Assembly (NCBI RefSeq): GCF_001426345.1
Contig: NZ_LMEM01000012.1
Coordinates: 133,501-197,500 of the forward strand
Direction of reading: 5' to 3'
DNA: 64,000 bases
DNA from: Devosia sp. Root436
Lineage (GTDB): Bacteria; Pseudomonadota; Alphaproteobacteria; Rhizobiales; Devosiaceae
The position numbers and the translations under genes were made by a program. The number at the start of each line of letters is the position of its first letter. Positions within the stretch are counted from its first letter, which is position 1. The notes under the pieces were generated by a model. That model was given only the letters and a program-made list of their open reading frames with translations, was not told where the DNA came from and searched no databases. Positions 18,823 through 27,293 of the stretch are shown here, in pieces.

Positions 18823-19749
18823 ATGCGCGACGCCTTTGTTGCTGCGCTGGTTTCTGCAGCCCAATCGGACGAGAAGATCCTGCTGGTTACCGGCGATCTC
18901 GGCTTCGGTACGTTTGACCCTTTCGTGAAAGCCATCCCCGAACGCTTCATCAATGTCGGCGTGGCCGAGCAGAACATGATCGGCGTATCGACCGGCCTTG
19001 GTCTCGAGGGCTACAAGGTCTTTGCCTATTCCATTGGCAACTTTTCGACCCTTCGGTGCCTCGAGCAAATCCGCAACGACGCGGCCTATCACGAGGCCAA
19101 CCTCACCATTATCGGCTCCGGCGGCGGCTTTACCTATGGTGCACTCGGCATGTCCCACCATGCCACCGAGGATCTGTCGATCCTGCGCGCGCTGCCCGGC
19201 ATCACCGTGGTTGCGCCTTGCGATGCCTGGGAGACAACGCAGGCCGTCACCCTGCTGGCAGCCGCCAAAGGCGTTTCATATCTGCGCATCGAAAAGCAGA
19301 CGCCCTTGCGAACCGGCGACCTCGGAATTCCCTTCGTGCTCGGCAAGGCCCGCCGGCTGCGGGAAGGACGCGACATCACCATCATCGGTTCGGGCGGGGT
19401 TCTCGCCCATGCCGATAGCGTTGCGCAACGGCTTGCCGAGCGCGGGCTGTCGGCGCGCGTGGTATCGATGCACACGCTCAAGCCGCTCGATGATGCTGAA
19501 ATCCTGGACGCCCTGCGCGATACCCGCGCTATCCTGACCATCGAGGAAAACACGATACTGGGTGGCCTGGGCGGCGCCGTGGCGGAGGTCATCGCCGAAT
19601 CCGGCCGCAGCGTTCCATTCCGCAGGCTTGGCATGCAGGATGTGTATTCCTCCGTCGTCGGCAGCCAGGACTACCTCAGGCAGTATTATGGCATGGGTAT
19701 CGATGCGATACTGGATGCCAGCCTCAAGCTCATCGCTCGGGCCGCCTAG
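18823..19749 (+). CDS. transketolase, C-terminal (pyrimidine-binding) subunit
   Basis: A 308-residue partner of the preceding subunit. It contains the pyrimidine-binding domain (RFINVGVAEQNMIGVSTGLGLEGYKVFAYSIGNFSTLRCLEQIRND in pieces, with the catalytic Glu in VAEQNM) and GGGFTYGALGMSHHATEDLSILRALPG, then the C-terminal domain (IIGSGGVLAHADSVAQRLAERGLSARVV). Start ATG 18823 lies 3 bases after the previous stop. The two chains should form one active enzyme that moves two-carbon units. Confidence 0.88.
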   Translation: MRDAFVAALVSAAQSDEKILLVTGDLGFGTFDPFVKAIPERFINVGVAEQNMIGVSTGLGLEGYKVFAYSIGNFSTLRCLEQIRNDAAYHEANLTIIGSGGGFTYGALGMSHHATEDLSILRALPGITVVAPCDAWETTQAVTLLAAAKGVSYLRIEKQTPLRTGDLGIPFVLGKARRLREGRDITIIGSGGVLAHADSVAQRLAERGLSARVVSMHTLKPLDDAEILDALRDTRAILTIEENTILGGLGGAVAEVIAESGRSVPFRRLGMQDVYSSVVGSQDYLRQYYGMGIDAILDASLKLIARAA

Positions 19750-19789
19750 GCTACAGGCCGGGTTTCCGAATCCATAGGACGGAGCTGTA

Positions 19790-20896
19790 ATGGGCGTTGC
19801 GGTCCGCACGATTCAGGAGCTTGAAGGGCTGGAATCCGGCTGGCGGGAGCTCTTCGCCAAATCCGGTTCGAACAACCCCTTCGAGAGCTGGGACTGGACC
19901 ATCCGGTGGGTCACCAGCTTCGCCAGGGATGGCGACCTGCTGGTGCTGGCGGACTATGACGGCGCAACGATCACCGCGATTGCGCCGCTGCGGCTCACCG
20001 GGGGCACCCTTTCCTTTCTCGGCGACCCCATGTTTGCCGACTATGCCGGCATTCTTTGCCTGCCGGGGATGGAACAGGCTGCTACGGCAATGCTGGCGCG
20101 GACCCTGCAGAACCAGAGCTGGCGGCGGATCGATCTGGCGCCGGTACGCGCGATTGAACCTTTCAGCCAGGCACTGGCGTCGTTTTTTTCCGCCGGGAAG
20201 CATCACGGGGTGCAGGAAATTATTTGCGGCAACCCGCGTATCGATACCGGCGGCAGCTTCCAGCAATACTATTCCGCACCGTCCAAAAAAAAGCTGCGCC
20301 AGGAAATCCGTACAACCCAGAACAACCTGGACCGACTGGGCACCTGGCGCTATGTCACCGCGTCATCGGGCCCGGAGGCGCATCGGATTTTCGGGGCGCT
20401 GACGCAATTTCACACGCGAAGGCAGGCCGGCAAGGTCGGAACCTCGATCTTTGACGACAGCGAAAGCACAGAGTTCTTTCGGCGCCTGCTGGATTCACCC
20501 AGTACGGAATTCAAGATACACCTGTCGGGAATCGAACTGAACGGCACGCTGGTTTCCGCCGCCTACTCCATCTCCTGTGGAGACAGTTTCTATTATTGGA
20601 TACCATCGTTCGATCAGACGATACCGAGGGTGTCGCTCGGAAAACTACACCTGAAATGCCTGGTCGAGGAGTGTTTCTCGGAACCCTACCAATGGTTCGA
20701 TTTCATGGGCGGTGACGAGAGCTATAAATACCAATGGTCCGATAGCAACTATGACCTGCTGCGATTCGTGGCCCACAGGAGCGCGATTGCAGCCACCGTA
20801 TACCGGCAGCGCAGCCTCTGGCGGCAGCGCCTGAAGGATGCGAAGGACCGTTCGCGGTCGCTGCAGTGGCTTTGGCACAAGATATCGAAGGCTTAG
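19790..20896 (+). CDS. CelD/BcsL-like GNAT acyltransferase
   Basis: A 368-residue protein of the GNAT_acetyltr_6 (CelD/BcsL) family. NPFESWDWTIRWVTSF in the first 50 residues and the later SKKKLRQEIRTTQNNL, GTLVSAAYSISCGDSFYYWIPSFD and WFDFMGGDESYKYQWSD are typical two-lobe features. Such proteins occur in cellulose and exopolysaccharide loci and are thought to transfer acyl groups to sugars; biochemical proof is scarce. GGAG stands seven bases before the start. It is followed after 7 bases by the deacetylase, so acyl transfer and deacetylation may act on the same polymer. Confidence 0.78.
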   Translation: MGVAVRTIQELEGLESGWRELFAKSGSNNPFESWDWTIRWVTSFARDGDLLVLADYDGATITAIAPLRLTGGTLSFLGDPMFADYAGILCLPGMEQAATAMLARTLQNQSWRRIDLAPVRAIEPFSQALASFFSAGKHHGVQEIICGNPRIDTGGSFQQYYSAPSKKKLRQEIRTTQNNLDRLGTWRYVTASSGPEAHRIFGALTQFHTRRQAGKVGTSIFDDSESTEFFRRLLDSPSTEFKIHLSGIELNGTLVSAAYSISCGDSFYYWIPSFDQTIPRVSLGKLHLKCLVEECFSEPYQWFDFMGGDESYKYQWSDSNYDLLRFVAHRSAIAATVYRQRSLWRQRLKDAKDRSRSLQWLWHKISKA

Positions 20897-20903
20897 GACG
20901 TCG

Positions 20904-21764
20904 GTGAAACAGGCGATAAAATTAGCCATTGCCAGGCTCTGGCAGAGGGCCAGGCCCGGTACCGGCGCCCGGCTCCGCGTACCGGTTCTGTGCTATCACA
21001 GTGTCAATGACACCGGAAATGCGGAATGCGATCCACTACCCTCGGCGCTTTTCGAATCTCATCTGCAACATCTTCGCGCCCACTACACGCCCATTTCGCT
21101 GGCCGAACTCGCGGACGCCCTGAATAGCGGGGCGTCAATCCCTCCCGATGCCGTCGTCGTCACCTTCGATGACGGCTATCGCGACAATTTCGAAGTCGCC
21201 TACCCCCTGCTCAGCCAATACCGCATTCCCGCAACTTTTTTCATCGTTCCGGGGTTTCTCGATGGCGAGGTCGATCTGATCGGAGACCCGGGCTGGGAGG
21301 CGATGAGCTGGGAGAATGTTCTGAGCATGGATGCCGATCCGCTGGTCGAGTTCGGCGCCCACACCCAGTCACATCCGATCCTGTCGACGCTCAGCGAAAC
21401 CCAGGCCCGCCACGAGATCAGCAAATCCAAAGCCGAGCTTCAACGCCGCCTCGGCCACGTTATCGAGTTTTTCGCCTACCCTTATGGACAGGGGGAACAC
21501 GTTGGCCCCGCGGCGCTCGCCGAGGTGGCTCGACAACAGTTCAGCCTGGCTTGCTCGACCATCTGGCGAACCACACATGCGCAGAACGAGCGCTACTTCC
21601 TGAACAGGATCATGATAACCAGCGACGACACAGTAGAGGTTCTGGACCTAAAGTTGCGAGGAGGATTTGATTACATATACTATCTTCATCGCATACGTGC
21701 TCTTGCTTTAAAATTGCGGAATGGTCGAGGCGTAGCACTGGATTCAGCGTACGACACCAGATAA
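20904..21764 (+). CDS. polysaccharide deacetylase (NodB domain, CE4)
   Basis: A 286-residue enzyme. VPVLCYHSVNDTG opens the domain, VVTFDDGYRDNFE is motif 1 with the catalytic base and metal-binding Asp, GAHTQSHPILSTLSE is motif 2 with the two metal His residues, and EFFAYPYGQGEHVG is motif 3. No signal peptide is clear; the basic N-terminus could be a cytosolic or anchoring region. It would remove N-acetyl groups from polymer or lipid-linked sugars. GTG 20904 follows AGGA at 6 bases. The 3' end and following spacer are visibly AT-richer than the flanks. Confidence 0.85.
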   Translation: MKQAIKLAIARLWQRARPGTGARLRVPVLCYHSVNDTGNAECDPLPSALFESHLQHLRAHYTPISLAELADALNSGASIPPDAVVVTFDDGYRDNFEVAYPLLSQYRIPATFFIVPGFLDGEVDLIGDPGWEAMSWENVLSMDADPLVEFGAHTQSHPILSTLSETQARHEISKSKAELQRRLGHVIEFFAYPYGQGEHVGPAALAEVARQQFSLACSTIWRTTHAQNERYFLNRIMITSDDTVEVLDLKLRGGFDYIYYLHRIRALALKLRNGRGVALDSAYDTR

Positions 21765-21825
21765 GGGTCAAGCTGCGGGAGACGGCATCTCGTGATTGTC
21801 TTTTGAAATTGAATGGAGTGCGTTG

Positions 21826-23412
21826 TTGATCAACGATACGACAAGGACCGATTGGCCCCACAAGATCGGCATAGTGCTGATCTGTGCCATTGCATTCTTC
21901 ATTTCATTTGGCGAATGGCAGCAATTAATAGGGCCCTGGTTCTCCGTCCCCAAGCTCGCCTTGCCGATCTTGTTCGTCCTGGCCCTGGCCAGCAGGGCCC
22001 ACTGGCCAAGGCCAATGCTGGAGACCGGCATTTTCGCCCTGTTCGTCGTGGCGTGCCTGGCCTCGTTTCTGGTGCATGGCATCAGCCTCCACCCCGGGAT
22101 GACCAATCTGGTCGGCTACGTCATCCTTATCCCGGTTGTTGGCGCACTAGTCCGAAACACCGTGGATATAGAACGGATCATGTTGGCGCTGCTTGCCGGC
22201 ATCACCTTGATCAGTATCCTCACCCTGAATGCGGTCGTTACCGGTTTTGATGCCGGCAGCCTGTTCGGCAAGCCGATGACCGAGATGGTTTTCGGCGTCC
22301 CCAGAATTTTTGGCACCGAGCAGAACCCCAACGCCTACGCGGTGTATAGCTGCATCGGCATGATCCTGTCGGTTTATGCCATCATTCGGGCACGCAACGG
22401 CCTTCTGCGGACTGCAGCAGTTCTGGCCGGCCTAGCCATTCTTGCCGTTCTATTCCTGTCGGCCTCGCGTTCGGCGGCGGTGGGCGCGGCAGTCGGCATT
22501 ACAGTGTTCCTGGTGATCTATGTCCGTGGCGTCGGTGCCAAGACGGCCTGTCTCGGACTGGGGGCAGTATGCGTTGTCGCCGGGATCATGTTGCCGACAT
22601 TTGTCGCCAACACCTCGGACCTGATCTTCAAGTCGTTTTATCTCGATCGGATCGCCAGCCGCGTGCATGCCGAAATCGAGGAAATGAAGAGCGACCTGAC
22701 CGTCCACATCGAGACCCTCGAAGCATCGGCGAGCGAAGCCGACCCCGAGGCGCAAGCAGAACTGGCCCAGAAGCGCGACGACCTGGAGCGCTTGTCGGAC
22801 AACGCCGCTGTCGAAAAAATCGTCGAAAATGCCGTCGTGTACAGCCGCGCCGCGCCAAGCGCAGAAATCAGCAGCTCGGAGCTACTCACCGATAAAATGC
22901 TGGCAGACCTCAGCGAAAAGGAGGTCAGGGACGCATCCCTCATGGTCGCGGACAAGGTACAGGCTGCCGAAAACCGGCTGGAAATCCTTATCTACAGCGC
23001 CCGGCTCATTGCGATGCATCCGATTTTCGGCGTCGGTTTCCTCAATGCCCGCAAGGCCTTTGTTAGTGCCGACCTGCCCGTCGATAACGCGGTTCACAAT
23101 ACCTACGTTTCGGTGGCCGTGGAATTCGGCCTGCCCGCCGCGGCATTATTCGTAGCCGCCCTCGTCCTGCTGGCCTATCGCTTGCTTCGAAGCGCTATGA
23201 TAATTCCGGAATCTGCTCGAAGCTCTCGCCAGGTGGTCATCTTGATGCCAGCGACATTGATTGGCTACATGGTGCACGGAACCTTCCATGACAGCTACAT
23301 GAATGTGCTGCTCTGGCTGGTTATTGCCTTGTCGATAACGTGGCTCGGCTGGCTTCGCGCGCCAGGTGAACATGCTACCGAAGGGTCTTTACGCCGCGCC
23401 CCGGCCCGATAG
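21826..23412 (+). CDS. O-antigen ligase/polymerase-like membrane protein with a coiled-coil insertion
   Basis: A 528-residue polytopic protein with about ten TM segments in the O-antigen ligase (Wzy_C) family. FGTEQNPNAYAVYSCIGMILS and LSASRSAAVGAAVG precede the large periplasmic loop, and HPIFGVGFLNARKAF and NAVHNTYVSVAVEFGLPAA follow it; the last are family hallmarks with the catalytic-type His. Residues about 279-385 form a charged, heptad-like stretch (RVHAEIEEMKSDLTVHIETL, QKRDDLERLSDNAAVEKI), unusual for the family. TTG 21826 follows TGGAG by 8 bases; TTG 21796 is also open. It may be the Wzy polymerase or the ligase of this locus. Confidence 0.75.
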   Translation: MINDTTRTDWPHKIGIVLICAIAFFISFGEWQQLIGPWFSVPKLALPILFVLALASRAHWPRPMLETGIFALFVVACLASFLVHGISLHPGMTNLVGYVILIPVVGALVRNTVDIERIMLALLAGITLISILTLNAVVTGFDAGSLFGKPMTEMVFGVPRIFGTEQNPNAYAVYSCIGMILSVYAIIRARNGLLRTAAVLAGLAILAVLFLSASRSAAVGAAVGITVFLVIYVRGVGAKTACLGLGAVCVVAGIMLPTFVANTSDLIFKSFYLDRIASRVHAEIEEMKSDLTVHIETLEASASEADPEAQAELAQKRDDLERLSDNAAVEKIVENAVVYSRAAPSAEISSSELLTDKMLADLSEKEVRDASLMVADKVQAAENRLEILIYSARLIAMHPIFGVGFLNARKAFVSADLPVDNAVHNTYVSVAVEFGLPAAALFVAALVLLAYRLLRSAMIIPESARSSRQVVILMPATLIGYMVHGTFHDSYMNVLLWLVIALSITWLGWLRAPGEHATEGSLRRAPAR

Positions 23413-23456
23413 TCGTATAGCCAGACACCACAGCGCCTAAGCGCAGGAGAATGCCC

Positions 23457-24626
23457 TTGAATATCTGTCACGCCTTCATCTTCTTCTCCATCCGGTTTGC
23501 CGGAGGCACGTCGGACCTGATGTACAAGATATGCAAGGCGCAGGTGAAACTGGGACACAGGCCCATTGTCTATTCAGGGGACTACAAGTTTGACGGCGAG
23601 CTGGCAAACAGCCTGACGGGCACCGAGTTCCGGGTCGAGAAGTCGTATCTCGACAAGGAGGGCTTTTCCATAATGCCCGGCCTGATCGCATTGGCGCGCA
23701 AGGAAGTGCCGGAATTCGATGTCGTGCACATGCACACATTCCGGACGTTCCAGAACGTCGTTCTTTATCACTTCTGCAAGAAGAACAATGTTCCGTTCAT
23801 TATCGACGCGCACGGGGCCGTGCCCTACTACACGCGCAAGAATCTGATCAAGAAGCTGTTTGACAGGATCTGGGGTCGCCGCATGCTGCGCGAGGCCGCA
23901 TTCCTGGTTGCCGAGACGGAGGTGGGCGTCAAGGAATACCTGGATATTGATCCGGAGCTGGACCGCAGCCGGATCGTGGTCATTTCCCCGCCCTTCGACA
24001 CTGACGAGTTCGTGACGCTGCCACCGAAGGGCACCTTCCGCGCCGAGTATGGAATTCCTGCGGAGAGCAAGGTGATCCTGTTCCTTGGCCGGGTTCATCA
24101 CATCAAGGGCAACGACTTCCTCATCAAGGGCTTTGCCGAACTCTGCAAGCGCCGGGACGACTGCCTGCTGGTGATTGTAGGCGGCGACGACGGCCACATG
24201 GATGAATGCAAGGCGCTGGCCGCCGAACTTGGGATCGCCGACAAGGTCATCTTCACCGGCTTCATGGGCGGCGGGAAAAAGAACTCCGCGCTGATCGATG
24301 CCGACATTGTTGCCCAGATGTCGCGCCAGGAACAGGGTGCCTGGGCCCCGTTCGAGGCGGTCCTGTGCGGGACCCCGATCATCGTCTCCGCCCATACCGG
24401 CGCCGGCGAAGATGTGCGCCGGGTCGATGCCGGCGCCACGGTCGAGTTCGACAACATCCCCGCGCTTGCCGACGGGCTGGCCGGCATCCTCGACAACTAT
24501 GATGCCGCCAAGACGCTGACGCTCAAGGCGAAGAACTTCATCGAAACCAAGATGTCGATGAATGCGCGGAGCCAGGAATATATTGACCTTTACAGCCGGG
24601 CCAAGCAGCAGGTCGGCCGGGGCTGA
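23457..24626 (+). CDS. GT4-family glycosyltransferase
   Basis: A 389-residue GT-B glycosyltransferase. FAGGTSDLMYKICKAQVKLGHRP is the N-terminal acceptor lobe with the glycine-rich loop, IIDAHGAVPYY the mid-domain, and VILFLGRVHHIKGNDFLIKGF the start of the C-terminal donor lobe. The donor lobe ends in QEQGAWAPFEAVLCGTPIIVS, the E-x7-E motif. TTG 23457 is preferred, since AGGAG lies seven bases upstream; ATG 23451 is only one base from that site. It overlaps the next glycosyltransferase by one base (TGATG). Confidence 0.85.
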   Translation: MNICHAFIFFSIRFAGGTSDLMYKICKAQVKLGHRPIVYSGDYKFDGELANSLTGTEFRVEKSYLDKEGFSIMPGLIALARKEVPEFDVVHMHTFRTFQNVVLYHFCKKNNVPFIIDAHGAVPYYTRKNLIKKLFDRIWGRRMLREAAFLVAETEVGVKEYLDIDPELDRSRIVVISPPFDTDEFVTLPPKGTFRAEYGIPAESKVILFLGRVHHIKGNDFLIKGFAELCKRRDDCLLVIVGGDDGHMDECKALAAELGIADKVIFTGFMGGGKKNSALIDADIVAQMSRQEQGAWAPFEAVLCGTPIIVSAHTGAGEDVRRVDAGATVEFDNIPALADGLAGILDNYDAAKTLTLKAKNFIETKMSMNARSQEYIDLYSRAKQQVGRG

Positions 24627-25834
24627 TGCGCAATACCAAGGACATGGTGCTGGCGGTGATGCCGGAAGGGCCGATCGCCTTCGATGGACAGCACTATCGC
24701 TATTCCAAGGGTGAACGACTCTACCTCGACAACCTCGCCAGCCATTTCAAGGAGCTGGTCCTGGTCACCTTCGTCTTTCGCCAAGGCGATCCCGACTACG
24801 AGACCTGCATACATTCCCGCTTCATGGCACCGAATCTTCGGGTCATCGAACTGCCAGCCAAGGGCGGGCTGCGCCGGAACGTTCTCGGCAAGGCGCTGCA
24901 GTTCCTGAAGATTTTCTTTCTGCTGGTTCGCATCGTTCCGCGTTTCGACCTGCTCTACCTGTTCCTGCCAAGCTACCCCAGCGCGCTGGGCTGGATGGCG
25001 GGCCGCCTGCATCGCAAGCGCCACATCGTCTATGGCGCCGACGACTGGGTGCAGGCATCGGAAACCATGTTCAAGTGGGACAGCCTGCGCGGAACCAGCT
25101 TCTACCGGCTCTATGCATGGCTCAACCGCACGATGGAGCGAGCGATCGTGCGCAGTGCCGCCTTCTGCGTAGCCGCAGGGGGCCAGCTTCGCGAAAAGTA
25201 CAAGTCAATGGGTGTCCCGACCTATGACACCACGCCGCGGATGACGTTGACCCCCGATGACATCTTCGAGCGCGACGACACCTGCCAGGGCGATACGGTC
25301 ACATTGATCAATGTCGGGGCACTGGTGCCGGACAAAGCCCAGCACCTGTTGCTGGCTGCTGTTGCGCCCTTGATCAAGACCGATACGCGCCTGCGGCTGC
25401 AGATCGTCGGCGGTGGCCCCAAGGACGAGGAACTCAAGGCGCTGGCCGTCAATCTCGGCATCGCCGATCGGGTGCAGTTCCTGGGCTACATAGAGGCTGA
25501 AGAGGAACTCTACGGCTTGCTGCGCCACGCGGACATGTTCGTGCTGTCCAGCGTGACGGAGGGCTTCCCGCGCGTCCTTTATGAATCGATGGCCATGCGC
25601 CTGCCCATCGTCGCCACCGCCTGCGGTGGTATTCCGCATCTGATGAAAAACGATGAAAACGCCAAGGTCGTCCCAGTGGGCGACGTGCCTGCATTGACCG
25701 CCGCCGTGGCCGCACTGATCGAGGATGGGCCGCTTCGCCGGGCCCTGATCAAGCAGGCAGCCCGAACGATGGACGGTGTTTTCCAGCGCATGGACCCGGC
25801 CCAGATAGCCAAGCTGGTCGAAACGCATCTGTAA
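24626..25834 (+). CDS. GT4-family glycosyltransferase
   Basis: A 402-residue GT-B enzyme. The acceptor lobe includes SKGERLYLDNLASHFKELVLVTF and LLYLFLPSYPSALGWMAGRL; the donor lobe has LINVGALVPDKAQHLLLAAVAPL, LQIVGGGPKDEELKALAVNLG and SSVTEGFPRVLYESMAMRLPIVAT (E-x7-E). Members move a nucleotide-activated sugar to a lipid-linked glycan with retention. Donor and acceptor cannot be read from sequence. Translational coupling with the previous gene suggests successive steps. Confidence 0.85.
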   Translation: MRNTKDMVLAVMPEGPIAFDGQHYRYSKGERLYLDNLASHFKELVLVTFVFRQGDPDYETCIHSRFMAPNLRVIELPAKGGLRRNVLGKALQFLKIFFLLVRIVPRFDLLYLFLPSYPSALGWMAGRLHRKRHIVYGADDWVQASETMFKWDSLRGTSFYRLYAWLNRTMERAIVRSAAFCVAAGGQLREKYKSMGVPTYDTTPRMTLTPDDIFERDDTCQGDTVTLINVGALVPDKAQHLLLAAVAPLIKTDTRLRLQIVGGGPKDEELKALAVNLGIADRVQFLGYIEAEEELYGLLRHADMFVLSSVTEGFPRVLYESMAMRLPIVATACGGIPHLMKNDENAKVVPVGDVPALTAAVAALIEDGPLRRALIKQAARTMDGVFQRMDPAQIAKLVETHL

Positions 25835-25846
25835 GGCGGCTCCGCG

Positions 25847-26956
25847 ATGTATGTGACCGTACTTCCCACCAGACCGCCCTTGTTTCGGCCGGGTGGCTCG
25901 CCCGCATCTCAGGATGATGCCGACAGGATGCGATATTATCGCTACGGTCGTGATGCCCTGTTTGTGGGCTTGGAAATGCTGGGCCTGGGCCCCGATTGCG
26001 AAGTCCTCCTGCCCGCCTCCCTGTGCGAGGTCGTGCTGCTGGCCTTCATGAAGCGCGGGATCCGCCTACGATATTATGGCCTGAACGCCGGATTCGAACC
26101 GTCGGTCGATGAGCTTGAATCCAGACTCGGACCACGGACCCGCGCCATCTACGTGAACCATTTTCTGGGCCGGCCAACCGAAATGAGGGCGGTCCGAGCC
26201 CTGTGCGACCGGCGTGGAATCGCCCTGATCGAGGACTGCGCCCATGCCTATGGCGCGACGAGCGACGGCGGACCTGTCGGAACGGTGGGCGACATCGCCA
26301 TATTCAGTTATAGGAAGTTTCTACCCATCGCCGATGGGGGCGGGCTGCGCGTCAACAGCATCGAACTACCGCTTCCGGAAGCGCTTCCGGTACGGACCGG
26401 CACCGCTGGATGGGCAGGTGCCAAGGCCGCGATTGCCTGGGCCGGAGGCATAGGCCTGCTGCCGCTGGCGACCATCCAGCGCTGGCGCGGCACCGTCGAA
26501 TCCTATCTCGACCCGCAAGACAACCTTGATGCTGGCGGCTGGATCCCTCCAGCCGGTATTTCCGCGGAAAGCCAGGTGGCCATACGTGCCGCCGATATGC
26601 AGGAAGTCACGGCAAACCGGCGGGACAATTATCGCCTCTGGACGCAAGTCATCGCCGGAATCAAGGGCCCGCGACCGGTGTTTCCGGATCTGGCGGATGG
26701 ACAAAGTCCGTTCTGCTTTCCCATACTGGTCGAACAGCGGGACGATTTCGTCAGGGCAATGTCCAGGCACGGATTCTATCTCGAACCCACTGTCGCGCCG
26801 CCCTACCGGCGGATCGAGACCCTGGAAAATCCCACCGAGCCCTTTCCCGAAATGCAGACGGTTGCCGATCATCTGGTGAGTCTGCCCGTCCATCAATCGC
26901 TGACCGGACGGCAACGGGATCGGCTGGCGGGCGCAATTTCGGCATTTTTTCGCTGA
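25847..26956 (+). CDS. second DegT/DnrJ/EryC1-type PLP aminotransferase
   Basis: A 369-residue PLP enzyme more divergent than the one at 16869. YRYGRDALFVGLEMLGLGP gives the cofactor region, ALIEDCAHAYGATSDGGPVG the Asp motif, and IFSYRKFLPIADGGGLRV the Schiff-base Lys (about 157), so catalytic residues are kept. The C-terminal part is shorter in the loops that bind nucleotide sugars. It may aminate another keto-sugar or a non-nucleotide substrate. An AAGG site lies just before ATG 25847. Confidence 0.78.
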   Translation: MYVTVLPTRPPLFRPGGSPASQDDADRMRYYRYGRDALFVGLEMLGLGPDCEVLLPASLCEVVLLAFMKRGIRLRYYGLNAGFEPSVDELESRLGPRTRAIYVNHFLGRPTEMRAVRALCDRRGIALIEDCAHAYGATSDGGPVGTVGDIAIFSYRKFLPIADGGGLRVNSIELPLPEALPVRTGTAGWAGAKAAIAWAGGIGLLPLATIQRWRGTVESYLDPQDNLDAGGWIPPAGISAESQVAIRAADMQEVTANRRDNYRLWTQVIAGIKGPRPVFPDLADGQSPFCFPILVEQRDDFVRAMSRHGFYLEPTVAPPYRRIETLENPTEPFPEMQTVADHLVSLPVHQSLTGRQRDRLAGAISAFFR

Positions 26957-27293
26957 GATGCCTGCTAGGCAGGCCGGGTTTCAGCAGGAAACAGCGGAAT
27001 CTGCCGTATCCCTTTGCGCGCCGGCTCCTCAATGAAGTTGAATACGAGCCGGGCGCCCAGGATGGTCCCAACAGCAGCACAGCCACCAACGGGCCGCGGC
27101 AATGTTTCGTCTTCGTCCATCGGTTCCTACATTCCGGCAATGGCGTGGCGTCACGAGCATTGGAGGGAATATACCAGATTGGTTTGGCTGACCAATCTGT
27201 CGCCAGCACGGATGCGGCATTGCGTTGCGGTGGCGTTCCAGTCAAGAAGTGCCAGACATCGATCCGGGACTGCCCGCCGAGCCAGGAAATGTG
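26957..27293. other. 337-base spacer before the flippase gene
   Basis: No credible gene. A hairpin with GCCTGC and GCAGGC arms (26960-26974) follows the aminotransferase stop but lacks a T-run. The rest is mixed composition and ends with the AGGA site of the flippase. It could hold an internal promoter. Confidence 0.5.

Noticed and set aside
26960..26974. Hairpin after the second aminotransferase gene as a terminator
   Set aside because: Only six pairs and no T-run; not reliable.
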